From: CAJWOS01 sp964502005 | Lineage (GTDB): Bacteria; Myxococcota_A; UBA796; UBA2385 | DNA length: 64,000 nt | NCBI GenBank assembly: GCA_964502005.1 | Contig: CAZCUX010000002.1 | Span: forward strand, 310,001 to 374,000 | Reading direction: 5' to 3' | Part shown: positions 8,858 to 16,747 of the stretch, piece by piece | How the letters are laid out: every line of letters begins with the position of its first letter | How positions within the stretch are numbered: position 1 is the stretch's first letter | Notes under the pieces: generated by a model | The model's input: only the letters and a program-made list of their open reading frames with translations | Database searches by the model: none | Told to the model about the DNA's origin: nothing | Made by a program: the position numbers and the translations under genes

Positions 8858-10129
8858 ATGTCCCTGCGCCTCGACCGCCGCCAACTTCTCGCCTCCGCCG
8901 CAGGCTTGCTCGGCATCGGCATCCCCGGGCTCGCACGCGCAGATGCCCGCCAACGGCGCTTTTTGTTCGTCTTTGCAAATGGTGGCTGGGACCTCTCCTG
9001 GGGCCTGCACCCGTTTTTCGACAACCCCGTCGTCGACTCCCCCACCGATGGCTCCGAACCCATCGAGGTCGGCAACTTCTCGATTGTCGATGGTCCAGAA
9101 CGCCCCGCATTTCGTACCTTTTTCGAGCGCTGGTCCGACCATGTCGGCCTACTGCACGGATTTGAAGTACGCTCCGTTGCACACCTCAACTGCCGCCGCC
9201 TCGTCTTTACGGGTTCTGCGGCAGCCTACGGCGACGATTGGCCCACACTCATCGCCTCTACCGGCGTGGGCTCCGAAACCGCCCTGCCCCACCTCATTGT
9301 GTCCGGACCCGGATTCGCCGCATCTTACCCGGACCTCGTGGCACGCGTCGGGCGCACCGGCCAACTGGGCGCATTGCTCGATTTGTCCATGTTACAGCGG
9401 CGCGACAGCCCCCTCCGCCCGTTGACCGCGGGCAGCCGCGATGCCGTGGCCGCGTATCTCGCCGAGCGGGACCAACTGCTCACACGCGCAGCGAGCTCCA
9501 CAGGCAGTCGAGATTTCTACCAGCGCCTTGCCGACAATCGCGCCGAAATCCCGGCGCTTACCGAGGCCTTCGCCGCCACATCTATCGGCGCGGCGACCAC
9601 CTTCGACGAGCAGTTGACGCTTGCGTGCGAAGTGCTCCAAAACAATATTTCGCGATGCGCATTGGTCAAACACAACGGCTATAACAATATGACATGGGAT
9701 ACCCACGGAGGCATTGAAGGTCAAGCAGACCATTACCAAGACCTATTCAATGGTTTACTGCATTTGATGCAGGAGCTTACGAGCCGACCTGGCCCCTCCG
9801 GCGGAACTCTTTTGGACGACACTTGTGTGGTCGTATTGAGCGAGATGTCGCGGCACCCCCAAATCAACAACACCGGAGGCAAAGACCATTGGACCTGGAC
9901 GAGTGCGATGCTCATTGGCTCCGGCGTCAAAGGCGGTCAAGTGGTCGGTGGCTACGATGAAAACCTCTTTGGCCTCCCCATCGACCCTGCCACGGGAGAA
10001 TATTCGCCAAGCGGCACAGTACTACAAGCGAAGCACCTCGGAGCGACCGTATTGGCACTTGCAGGCAACGACCCGGCGCCCTACTTTGATACCGAAACGC
10101 CCGCCGTTACGGCGTTGATTGAAACCTAA
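8858..10129 (+). CDS. DUF1501 domain protein with Tat-like signal
   Basis: The 423-residue product opens with LRLDRRQLLASAAG, a twin-arginine-like signal followed by a hydrophobic stretch and an ALARA-type cleavage site. The rest follows the DUF1501 pattern, an alkaline-phosphatase/sulfatase-like fold: FVFANGGWD near the N-terminus and WDTHGG plus VVLSEMSRHP further on, which supply the usual His/Asp residues. Members are exported and pair with heme-motif proteins of the DUF1588/1592/1549 type; the biochemical activity is not established. It is the last gene of the plus-strand run, and no clear terminator follows within 30 bp. Confidence 0.8.
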   Translation: MSLRLDRRQLLASAAGLLGIGIPGLARADARQRRFLFVFANGGWDLSWGLHPFFDNPVVDSPTDGSEPIEVGNFSIVDGPERPAFRTFFERWSDHVGLLHGFEVRSVAHLNCRRLVFTGSAAAYGDDWPTLIASTGVGSETALPHLIVSGPGFAASYPDLVARVGRTGQLGALLDLSMLQRRDSPLRPLTAGSRDAVAAYLAERDQLLTRAASSTGSRDFYQRLADNRAEIPALTEAFAATSIGAATTFDEQLTLACEVLQNNISRCALVKHNGYNNMTWDTHGGIEGQADHYQDLFNGLLHLMQELTSRPGPSGGTLLDDTCVVVLSEMSRHPQINNTGGKDHWTWTSAMLIGSGVKGGQVVGGYDENLFGLPIDPATGEYSPSGTVLQAKHLGATVLALAGNDPAPYFDTETPAVTALIET

Positions 10130-10161
10130 ACAATAGCGAATTCCCGCGCGAAAACAACATT

Positions 10162-10416
10162 TCAGCGCAGCGGAATCTCCGCCGGTCGTTCGTTTGCGCA
10201 CAGACGTCGCCGTTCCCGACGAGCAAAGCCAATCGCCGCAATACTCAATAGCAGCGCCCACACAGAGCCCAGCGGCAGGCAAATGAAAACCGCGAGCAGC
10301 CCAAATGCGAGCCCCACACCCGAAGTGGAGCCAAACACCGCTGTAGTGTCCCGAATTGCCGTCCAGGGAAACAACAGCAGCGGAAGTAGAAACAGCAACG
10401 ACAACGCCAGCCACAC
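10162..10416 (-). CDS. Small two-span membrane protein
   Basis: The 84-residue product starts at a GTG at 10416 with a strong GGTGGAGGTG upstream. It has two hydrophobic segments: residues 1-17, and about 30-65, which may itself be two spans. The basic tail is FARRERRRLC, consistent with cytoplasmic positive-inside anchoring. No family was recognised. It converges with the DUF1501 gene (33 bp between stops) and lies 103 bp downstream of a lipoprotein gene on the same strand. The call rests on composition and ribosome site only. Confidence 0.5.
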   Translation of the reverse strand: MWLALSLLFLLPLLLFPWTAIRDTTAVFGSTSGVGLAFGLLAVFICLPLGSVWALLLSIAAIGFARRERRRLCANERPAEIPLR

Positions 10417-10519
10417 CGCGCACCTCCACCAAACGGACGCGCTACGCCGGCCCTACCGTTTCTATTTCACACCGCGCGCCGCGCGAAACGGGTGACGGTG
10501 CGCCGAGAACAGGCGCAGC

Positions 10520-10858
10520 TCACCACTCGAACGCAACATGCGCATACGCGGGATTCTCACAATCGTTGCTATGGGAGAAAATCACCGTTTCCGTTTGCTC
10601 GTCGCCGAGCGTGGAATCCGACGGCGATGCGCTCACCGTCACGGTTCCCGGCGCCGGGGTGAACTCACACTGCCCCGCACAGTCGATGGTGTCCGAAGCG
10701 CCCGTGCCATCGGTCCACGTCACTGTTCCCATCACAGGATTGCCGGTCGCAGAGTCCGAAAGCGCGACCAACACAGCGCTTCCGTCGTCGCAGGCCGTGT
10801 CATCCTTGCCACCACAAGCGGAGACCATGAGCAATACACCCAAGCACAAACCACGCAT
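10520..10858 (-). CDS. Small lipoprotein, possible beta-sandwich domain
   Basis: The 112-residue product begins MRGLCLGVLLMVSACGG, a textbook lipoprotein signal with the VSAC lipobox (Cys15). GGAGG sits 5 bp before the ATG, so the longer reading starting at 11044 is discarded. The mature domain (residues 24-112) is short and rich in Thr/Val/Ser, alternating in a way that suggests a carboxypeptidase-regulatory-like or similar beta-sandwich. A Cys pair (IDCAGQCEF) may form a disulfide. It is divergent from ychF, with 127 bp between the starts. Function unknown. Confidence 0.7.
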   Translation of the reverse strand: MRGLCLGVLLMVSACGGKDDTACDDGSAVLVALSDSATGNPVMGTVTWTDGTGASDTIDCAGQCEFTPAPGTVTVSASPSDSTLGDEQTETVIFSHSNDCENPAYAHVAFEW

Positions 10859-10985
10859 TCTACCTCCAACTGCGGTACTGCCACCGCACCTTCTCCCCTT
10901 ATGCCCCGAGACTGTCGCTGTCCGCCAGTTGCCCAACCCCGACACAAGCGGATAGCCCGCCCCCCTCATCTTCCTGGAGTATGAC

Positions 10986-12077
10986 ATGGCTGTCCAAGCC
11001 GGCATCGTGGGCCTCCCCAACGTCGGAAAAAGTACCCTGTTCAACGCGCTGACCGCCGCCGGCGCGGAGTCCGCGAACTACCCGTTTTGCACCATCGAGC
11101 CCAACACCGGCGTAGTCGCGGTACCGGATCCGCGATTGCAGCAACTGCTCACCATCATCGCGAGCAAGCAGGTCATCCCCGCGGCTGTCGAAATCCTCGA
11201 CATCGCCGGCCTCGTGCGCGGCGCGAGCAAGGGCGAAGGGCTCGGCAACCAGTTCCTCGGACACATCCGCCAAGTTGACGCCGTACTTCATGTCGTGCGC
11301 TGCTTCGACGACGACGATGTGCACCATGTCGACGGCGGGGTAAATCCGCTCCGCGACATCGACACCATCGACACCGAGCTAATCCTCGCCGACCTCGACA
11401 GCGTCGAACGTCGCGCCGAGCGGTACCGAAAGCAAGCGAAGTCCGGCGACAAAGCGGCCAAGCTGCACCTGGATGTCGCCGAGCGCATGATGTCGATGCT
11501 CGGCGAGGGCAAGCCCGTACGCGCGGGCGAATGGAACGCCGAAGAAGCAGCCAGCGTCAAAGAAGCGCAGCTCATCACGTCCAAGCCCGTGCTCTTCGTG
11601 TGCAACGTCAACGAAAGCGGGCTTGAAGGCAACGAATATACCGCCATTGTCGCCGAACACGCGCGCGCAACCGGCTCGCACATCGTCACCATCTGCGCAA
11701 AGGTTGAAGAAGAGCTCTCGGAGCTCGACCCCGAAGACCGCGCCGACTTCCTCGCAGACCTCGGCCTCACCGAAGCGGGCCTCGCACGCCTCGCACGGGC
11801 CACCTACGACCTCCTCGGCCTGCAGACCTACTTCACCGCAGGTCCGAAAGAAATCCGCGCGTGGACCATCCGAAAGGGCTGGAAAGCACCGCAGGCCGCA
11901 GGCGTCATCCACTCCGACTTCGAGCGCGGCTTCATCCGCGCAGAGGTCTACACCATCCCCGACCTCGTCGCGCTCGGCAGCGAAGCCGCCCTCAAAGGCG
12001 CCGGCAAGCTCCGCGTCGAAGGCAAAGAGTACGTCGTGCAAGACGGCGATGTGATGCACTTCCGGTTCAACGTCTGA
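10986..12077 (+). CDS. ychF: Redox-regulated ATPase YchF (Obg-like ATPase 1)
   Basis: This 363-residue protein is a full-length YchF/OLA1 P-loop protein. G1 is GLPNVGKST (residues 9-17), the conserved NYPFCTIEPN follows, G3 is DIAGLVRGASKGEGLGNQFL, and a C-terminal TGS domain covers roughly residues 280-363 (LLGLQTYFTAGPKE... to GDVMHFRFNV). YchF binds ATP rather than GTP because of its altered G4, associates with ribosomes and modulates stress responses. The ATG at 10986 gives the canonical MAVQAGIVGLPNVGKS start. It is the only conserved housekeeping gene in this part of the window. Confidence 0.97.
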   Translation: MAVQAGIVGLPNVGKSTLFNALTAAGAESANYPFCTIEPNTGVVAVPDPRLQQLLTIIASKQVIPAAVEILDIAGLVRGASKGEGLGNQFLGHIRQVDAVLHVVRCFDDDDVHHVDGGVNPLRDIDTIDTELILADLDSVERRAERYRKQAKSGDKAAKLHLDVAERMMSMLGEGKPVRAGEWNAEEAASVKEAQLITSKPVLFVCNVNESGLEGNEYTAIVAEHARATGSHIVTICAKVEEELSELDPEDRADFLADLGLTEAGLARLARATYDLLGLQTYFTAGPKEIRAWTIRKGWKAPQAAGVIHSDFERGFIRAEVYTIPDLVALGSEAALKGAGKLRVEGKEYVVQDGDVMHFRFNV

Positions 12078-12184
12078 GCGAAGCGAAGACGGGAACCGGA
12101 AGCAAATTCGCGGCGGTTCAACGTCTGCGCGAAGCGTCAGTATTGAACCGGACGCAAAATCGCCCTCGGTGTAATGTTTGAAAG

Positions 12185-12265
12185 CTCCCGAAGCCCTGCG
12201 GTCTTCGGGAGGCCGCGGAACCCTGCGGTTTCCGCGGCGCCGGGGAGCCGTTCCGTCTCCCCGGC
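12185..12265 (+). repeat. Triple-hairpin repeat, copy 1 (three contiguous 27-nt stem-loops)
   Basis: Three perfect stem-loops abut with no spacer: 12185-12211, 12212-12238 and 12239-12265. Each is exactly 9 bp stem, 9 nt loop, 9 bp stem. Loops 1 and 2 are CCCTGCGGT; loop 3 is CCGTTCCGT. A partial fourth unit follows (to about 12288). The element lies between the convergent 3' ends of ychF and the ASPIC/UnbV gene. Copy 2 is at 15201-15281. With no T-run it is not a classical intrinsic terminator, but it could stop or stabilise transcripts from both sides. Confidence 0.85.
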
Positions 12266-12305
12266 CGGAACCCTCCGTGGGGGACCCCACACTTGGCGCG
12301 CCCGC

Positions 12306-13982
12306 TCAACGTACGAGCAATACGCGGCCGTGCGCGGACTCCGGCAAGGGCCACTCTTCCCGTACGCCATCCGGCCAACGCACCGATAGCGTACGGGGCG
12401 CTTGGCCCCCCAGGCCAAACCACGCACGCGGCTCCATCGCACCGCCCCAGCCTGCCTTGGTGCTCACTTCCTGCACCTGCACCGTGCCGTCCGCCATCGT
12501 TAGAGACACCTGCGCGCCGATTCCCCGCGTGTTTCCCGATGCTTGGCGCAACGCGACCACCAAGCTCCGGTCGGCCATACAAGCAGCTCGCCACACCTTC
12601 GACGGCCCATCGAGATTGACGACCACCAGCGCAGGGTAGCCGTCATCCACCAACAACGCGCGGGTGACTCCGCGGCCAATCCCCGTGCTCGCCACCCCCG
12701 CGCTCGCCGCGATGTCGCGCCACGCTACGCCACCATCGTTGTGCAGCAAACGGTCTGCCTGCACATCGAGGACCGTATCCGGCCCCTCCGACAATGGCCC
12801 CGACGACACAAAAAGGTCCTGCCAACCATCATTGTCGACGTCCACCCATACCGAGCCAAAGGTCATGTGGCGTGATGAAGGAAGCGCCATCGCACCATGA
12901 ACGCGACTCTCATCCACAAAGACCAACCCTCCTTCATTTCGCAAGAGCTGGTCTGACGCCGTATTTGTCAAGAACAAGTCGAAGTCGCCATCGTGGTCAT
13001 AATCGGCAGCCGAAACGCCCATTGGATTGCCATTCTCCGTGCAAAAACATGTGTCCGAATGGTCCACCCAACGCACGCTCCCCCCATCGGATTGGTTTTC
13101 CAACAGGACCGATGGTCCAGCCGTCGCTTGGTCCGCGTTGGCCACGAATACGTCTACATCGCCATCACCATCAAGGTCCGACCACACAGGCGACCAACTC
13201 ACGCCGCCGCGGGAACCTTCGGGCAACGAGGACGAAGCCAACACAAATGTGCCATCCCCCTGACCGAGCCAAAGTTGGTTGAGAACGGCCTCCTCGGATG
13301 CGCCTGGGCCGGCGGCTCGGGTCACGAGAATATCCAGCGCACCATCGCCGTCCACGTCGGAAAAGGCTGCATCGGTCTTTTGGGGCAATACCGGCACGGC
13401 ATTCAAGCCGCTCTCCGCCGAAACGTCGGTAAACTGCCAACCGTCTCCCGCAGGCCCATCATTCCGCAGCAACCACATTTGCGCCGCATACCCTCCGGTC
13501 CAAACATCAAGGTCGCCGTCTCCGTCGACATCTCCAAGTGCAATTCCCGTGAGGTCCGACACTGGCAAGACCGTGCTTTGTGCAAACGACGCCCCTTGGT
13601 TTCGATGCAACACAAGACCCAAGCCACGATGCCCCACGAGCAATTCATCCAGACCGTCGCCATCCAAGTCCATTGCCGCGACCGGGCCCGCTTCCTTCCG
13701 ACGTGGGTTGCCATCCGAAGTATCGACGAGCCCCCAATCTACCGCGATGTCTTGATAAGACAGCGATGACGACGGAGACTCGCACGCAATACCAAACGAC
13801 GTCACCTCCAAGACATCTTGTTCCTCCGCGCGCTCACCCGAATCGCCCACAGGTGTCCATGTCGTTCCGCTTGCCACCGAATCGCGCGATTCCGGGCGCA
13901 CCGGCGAATCCAACTTCGCTTGCGATGCACCGCTACCCGCACATCCGAACACAACTGAAATGGCAACCAACAAAGCGCGCAT
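12306..13982 (-). CDS. FG-GAP/VCBS repeat protein with C-terminal ASPIC/UnbV domain (lipoprotein)
   Basis: The 558-residue product starts at an ATG (13982) preceded by AGGAGAAGGC and begins MRALLVAISVVFGCAG, a lipoprotein signal. Residues of about 90-470 contain repeated LDGDGLDELLVGH / VDGDGDLDVWTGG / VDGDGALDILVTR motifs: Ca2+-binding FG-GAP/VCBS blades that make a beta-propeller. The last 80 residues (GIGAQVSLTMADG ... LSVRWPDGVREEWPLP) are a typical ASPIC/UnbV domain. Such CRTAC-like proteins are exported and thought to act in surface adhesion or binding. The longer in-frame extension to 15170 is antisense to another gene and is not used. Confidence 0.85.
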   Translation of the reverse strand: MRALLVAISVVFGCAGSGASQAKLDSPVRPESRDSVASGTTWTPVGDSGERAEEQDVLEVTSFGIACESPSSSLSYQDIAVDWGLVDTSDGNPRRKEAGPVAAMDLDGDGLDELLVGHRGLGLVLHRNQGASFAQSTVLPVSDLTGIALGDVDGDGDLDVWTGGYAAQMWLLRNDGPAGDGWQFTDVSAESGLNAVPVLPQKTDAAFSDVDGDGALDILVTRAAGPGASEEAVLNQLWLGQGDGTFVLASSSLPEGSRGGVSWSPVWSDLDGDGDVDVFVANADQATAGPSVLLENQSDGGSVRWVDHSDTCFCTENGNPMGVSAADYDHDGDFDLFLTNTASDQLLRNEGGLVFVDESRVHGAMALPSSRHMTFGSVWVDVDNDGWQDLFVSSGPLSEGPDTVLDVQADRLLHNDGGVAWRDIAASAGVASTGIGRGVTRALLVDDGYPALVVVNLDGPSKVWRAACMADRSLVVALRQASGNTRGIGAQVSLTMADGTVQVQEVSTKAGWGGAMEPRAWFGLGGQAPRTLSVRWPDGVREEWPLPESAHGRVLLVR

Positions 13983-14222
13983 GCCTTCTCCTAGCACAAC
14001 CCAAATCAACTCCGAAAAAATGGCGCACAAAGGCAAAACATAACAAAGACCACCACGCGCCAGACGCAGAACCGATCTTGCACCGCACATTCGATGGCCG
14101 CGCATCGTCCCACCCCTCATTTTCGACACCCCCCTCGCCTCACGGACCTCCTCCACCATAGAAAACTTCGCACCGCGCCCAATGGCCGGCTTGAGCACCA
14201 CCCCCCCTGACATGGAGTCAGT

Positions 14223-15164
14223 ATGCTTCCGTTGTTTTTCATGGGTTTGTCTTCGTTTGCCGCGGACATCACCGTTGTCGAATCCTACAATGCCGCAGCG
14301 GGCGAGCTTCCCGAAGGCGTCGCCGTGAGCCCCGCCGGCGACGTATTCGTATCCATTGCACCCACTGGCGAATTGCGCCGCATCGACCGGCACACCGGCG
14401 AAGGCAGCACGTTCGCAACCTTGCCCGTTGGCGGCGGCTTCCTCCTCGGAATGGCCTTCAACGGCGATGACCTCTATGTCGTCAATGGCAGCTTCGATGC
14501 CGAAACATGCGGCGTGTGGTCGGTGTCCGCCACCGGCGAAACCACACGCGTCGTGGCGTTTGGTGCAAACGAGTTCCCCAACGACCTCACCTTTGACGCC
14601 GATGGAAACCTCTTCATCACCGAAAGCATTGCAGGCGCGGTGTGGCGCGTACCCGCGGGAAGCACCACCCGTAGCTTGTTTGTACAGGATGCACTCCTGT
14701 TTGGCGACGTTTCCCAATCGCCCGTCCCCTTCCCGATTGGCGCCAATGGCATCGTCTATGACGACGATACCAGCAGCATTCTTGTCGCAAACTCCCAAGT
14801 TCCGGCAGTCGTCGAGATTGACGACAACGGCGGCGTTTCCGGCGACATTCAGGTGCTCGTATCGGGCGAAGAATACCGCGGCGCCGATGGTCTCACGCTC
14901 GATCGCAACGGCAACGTCATCGTCATCTCCAACTTCAACTCCACCGTGCTGTATGTCGAGCGAGACACCGGAACCACGACGGTGCTCGCCGATTCCTCCG
15001 ATGGCTTGGTGTTTCCGGCCACGGCAGCCTTCGGTCAAGCGGGTTTCGATAAGCATAGCATCTTCATCACAAACTTCGGATTCGGTGCCGGCCCCGACGC
15101 ACCCGTTGGCCTGCTCCGACTCGAGGTGGGCGTGAAGTCCGAGAAGGTTCCCCAAGGCCGCTAA
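14223..15164 (+). CDS. Secreted SMP-30/NHL-type beta-propeller protein
   Basis: The 313-residue protein has a short signal peptide ending SSFAAD. Repeated blade motifs follow: EGVAVSPAGDVFVSIAPTGE, NDLTFDADGNLFITES, ADGLTLDRNGNVIVISN. These resemble the SMP-30/gluconolactonase/LRE-like and ScyD/E families. Such proteins are periplasmic or secreted sugar-lactone hydrolases or binding propellers; no catalytic set can be fixed by eye. It is divergent from the ASPIC/UnbV gene (240 bp shared upstream region). The second copy of the triple-hairpin repeat lies 36 bp past its stop. Confidence 0.75.
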   Translation: MLPLFFMGLSSFAADITVVESYNAAAGELPEGVAVSPAGDVFVSIAPTGELRRIDRHTGEGSTFATLPVGGGFLLGMAFNGDDLYVVNGSFDAETCGVWSVSATGETTRVVAFGANEFPNDLTFDADGNLFITESIAGAVWRVPAGSTTRSLFVQDALLFGDVSQSPVPFPIGANGIVYDDDTSSILVANSQVPAVVEIDDNGGVSGDIQVLVSGEEYRGADGLTLDRNGNVIVISNFNSTVLYVERDTGTTTVLADSSDGLVFPATAAFGQAGFDKHSIFITNFGFGAGPDAPVGLLRLEVGVKSEKVPQGR

Positions 15165-15200
15165 ACACATCTCTCCGTTTGCCGTGGTGATGGTGCAAAG

Positions 15201-15281
15201 CCCCCGAAGCCCTGCGGTCTTCGGGGGGCCGCGGAGCCCTGCGGTCTCCGCGGCGCCGGGGAGCCGTTCCGTCTCCCCGGC
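15201..15281 (+). repeat. Triple-hairpin repeat, copy 2
   Basis: It has the same 3 x 27 nt architecture as 12185-12265, in the same orientation: stem-loops at 15201-15227, 15228-15254 and 15255-15281, 9-9-9 each. All loop bases are identical to copy 1. The only stem differences are two base pairs that change on both sides together: T-A to C-G in hairpin 1 and A-T to G-C in hairpin 2. This is compensatory covariation, so the folded form seems to be what is kept. It again sits between the tails of convergent genes (beta-propeller gene and the RelA/SpoT-like relic). A partial fourth unit follows. Confidence 0.85.
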
Positions 15282-15350
15282 TGGAGCCCACCGTGGGGAG
15301 GCGAGGCCCTGGACCCACGACGCGGAACCAACAAACCCACCTCCCCCTCG

Positions 15351-16612
15351 TCAAATGGATTCTCTCCGCATCGCCTCTTTCGCCCACTGCGCGTACGGCC
15401 CCGTATAGAGGCGCCACGACCGCGACGAATCGTCAAACACCAACGTCACGACACGATTGGGCCGTGCGGCCGCCCCCGCAGCAGCTCCCAACAAGCCGCC
15501 AATCAAAACGCCGAAGAACGCGTTGGTCGGCACATCGGACGACCGCCCCCCGGCACCCGTAGCAGCACCGATTGCCGCACCGGCCAGCGCACCCACGGCA
15601 CCAGCCGCCAAGACGGAGTCATCCGCAATCTCGAAGCGAGCCACCCCCCGTGTTGCGGTCCATCCGCACCAAGAGCGAAGCGTCTCCCACCTTCGTCGAG
15701 AAGGTGTCGGCGCTTTCCCCGCGAAATCGCGTCGCGCTTCCGGGATGACGCTCTCGAACATCTTTCGCGAAAACATCAAGGTAGCGGTACGTTTGACGCC
15801 GCTCCCGCAGGATTGCAACGATGTCTGGAAGTTCAATCCTTGCGCACCCCAGCCTCTTGCATCACGCGAAGGACAAACTTCCACAACGGGGGAACAGAAT
15901 TTCCGCCTTCTACCAATTGTTCTACAACCCAAATGTCCAACCGGCATGACAGACGCACAGAAATCGTTCCCAAGTCCCTGAAGCTGGCAAACGCGTCAAT
16001 GCGCCGCCACGTCTCTTCAGCCTGCGCCAGCGGGATTGCAGATGAAAACCAGTAATCGAGGCATTGGGGCGTCAACCGTTCTGTCTGTGTTCGAAGGAGC
16101 GCAAACAGCGCCGAAAGTCTCCTTCGAGGGTTCTCTCTTCTCGTGCCTCCAGATAACGTCGAAGGTCATCTGGCCCCAAAACCTCCTGTTGATTGCGCGA
16201 AGCCTGCGCCTCTGTGCGTTGCATCAAGCGCGACACCGTCTTCTCCGCGAGCAATCGCTCTTGATGGAGTGAAACAAGAAGTTCGCGTTGCCCATCGTCG
16301 GGCGTACCACCCGGCTGCTTGTAGACAATATCGTGCTCGAGCTCGTTCCACAGCTGCGCTCTGAACCTACAAACCTACACTTCACATACACGTTCATCTC
16401 CATCCAGCTTCCCATACAAATGCGTTCCTCTATATTCGTTGGGGCTCTAAGGATGCCGGGCTCTTCACCCGAAACGACACCATATGCTTTATGGCCGCAC
16501 GCAAAAGCGCGTCCGCAACAAACTGCTGAAGGTTCGCCCCCAGCTCGTAATAAGACGCATAGTCAGATTCAAACCGTCCACATATCGCCTTTATCTCAAC
16601 CGGAGAAAGCAT
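15351..16612 (-). pseudogene. Decayed RelA/SpoT-like (p)ppGpp synthetase gene with glycine-zipper tail
   Basis: Pieces of one protein occur in successive frames. 16612-16447 gives a nucleotidyltransferase N-terminus ending RVKSPAS; it is preceded by a surviving GGAGAGG ribosome site. After a jump, PNEYRGTHLYGKLDG continues to ERVCEV and a TAG at 16375-16377, then LWNELEHDIVYKQPGGTPDDG. The frame changes near 16115 (into ALFALLRTQTERLTP) and near 15833 (into ELPDIVAILRERRQ). A last change falls in a run of six C at about 15644-15649, where dropping one base restores RNTGVARFEIADDS and leads into a glycine-zipper segment (AGAVGALAGAAIGAATG). About 60 residues of the catalytic core are missing, so synthetase activity is lost. 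The zipper part could have been a separate overlapping gene. Confidence 0.75.
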
Positions 16613-16747
16613 CACACCCTCTCCTTCGTCGAATCGGCACAAGGGAAGCACCGCATTGCCAAAGCACAGCTCCGAAGAGACTCTGCCCCAACGACACAGC
16701 GAAGCCAGCCTTCCCCCCTTGGAACGGTCCAGTAGAACGAATGCCGG

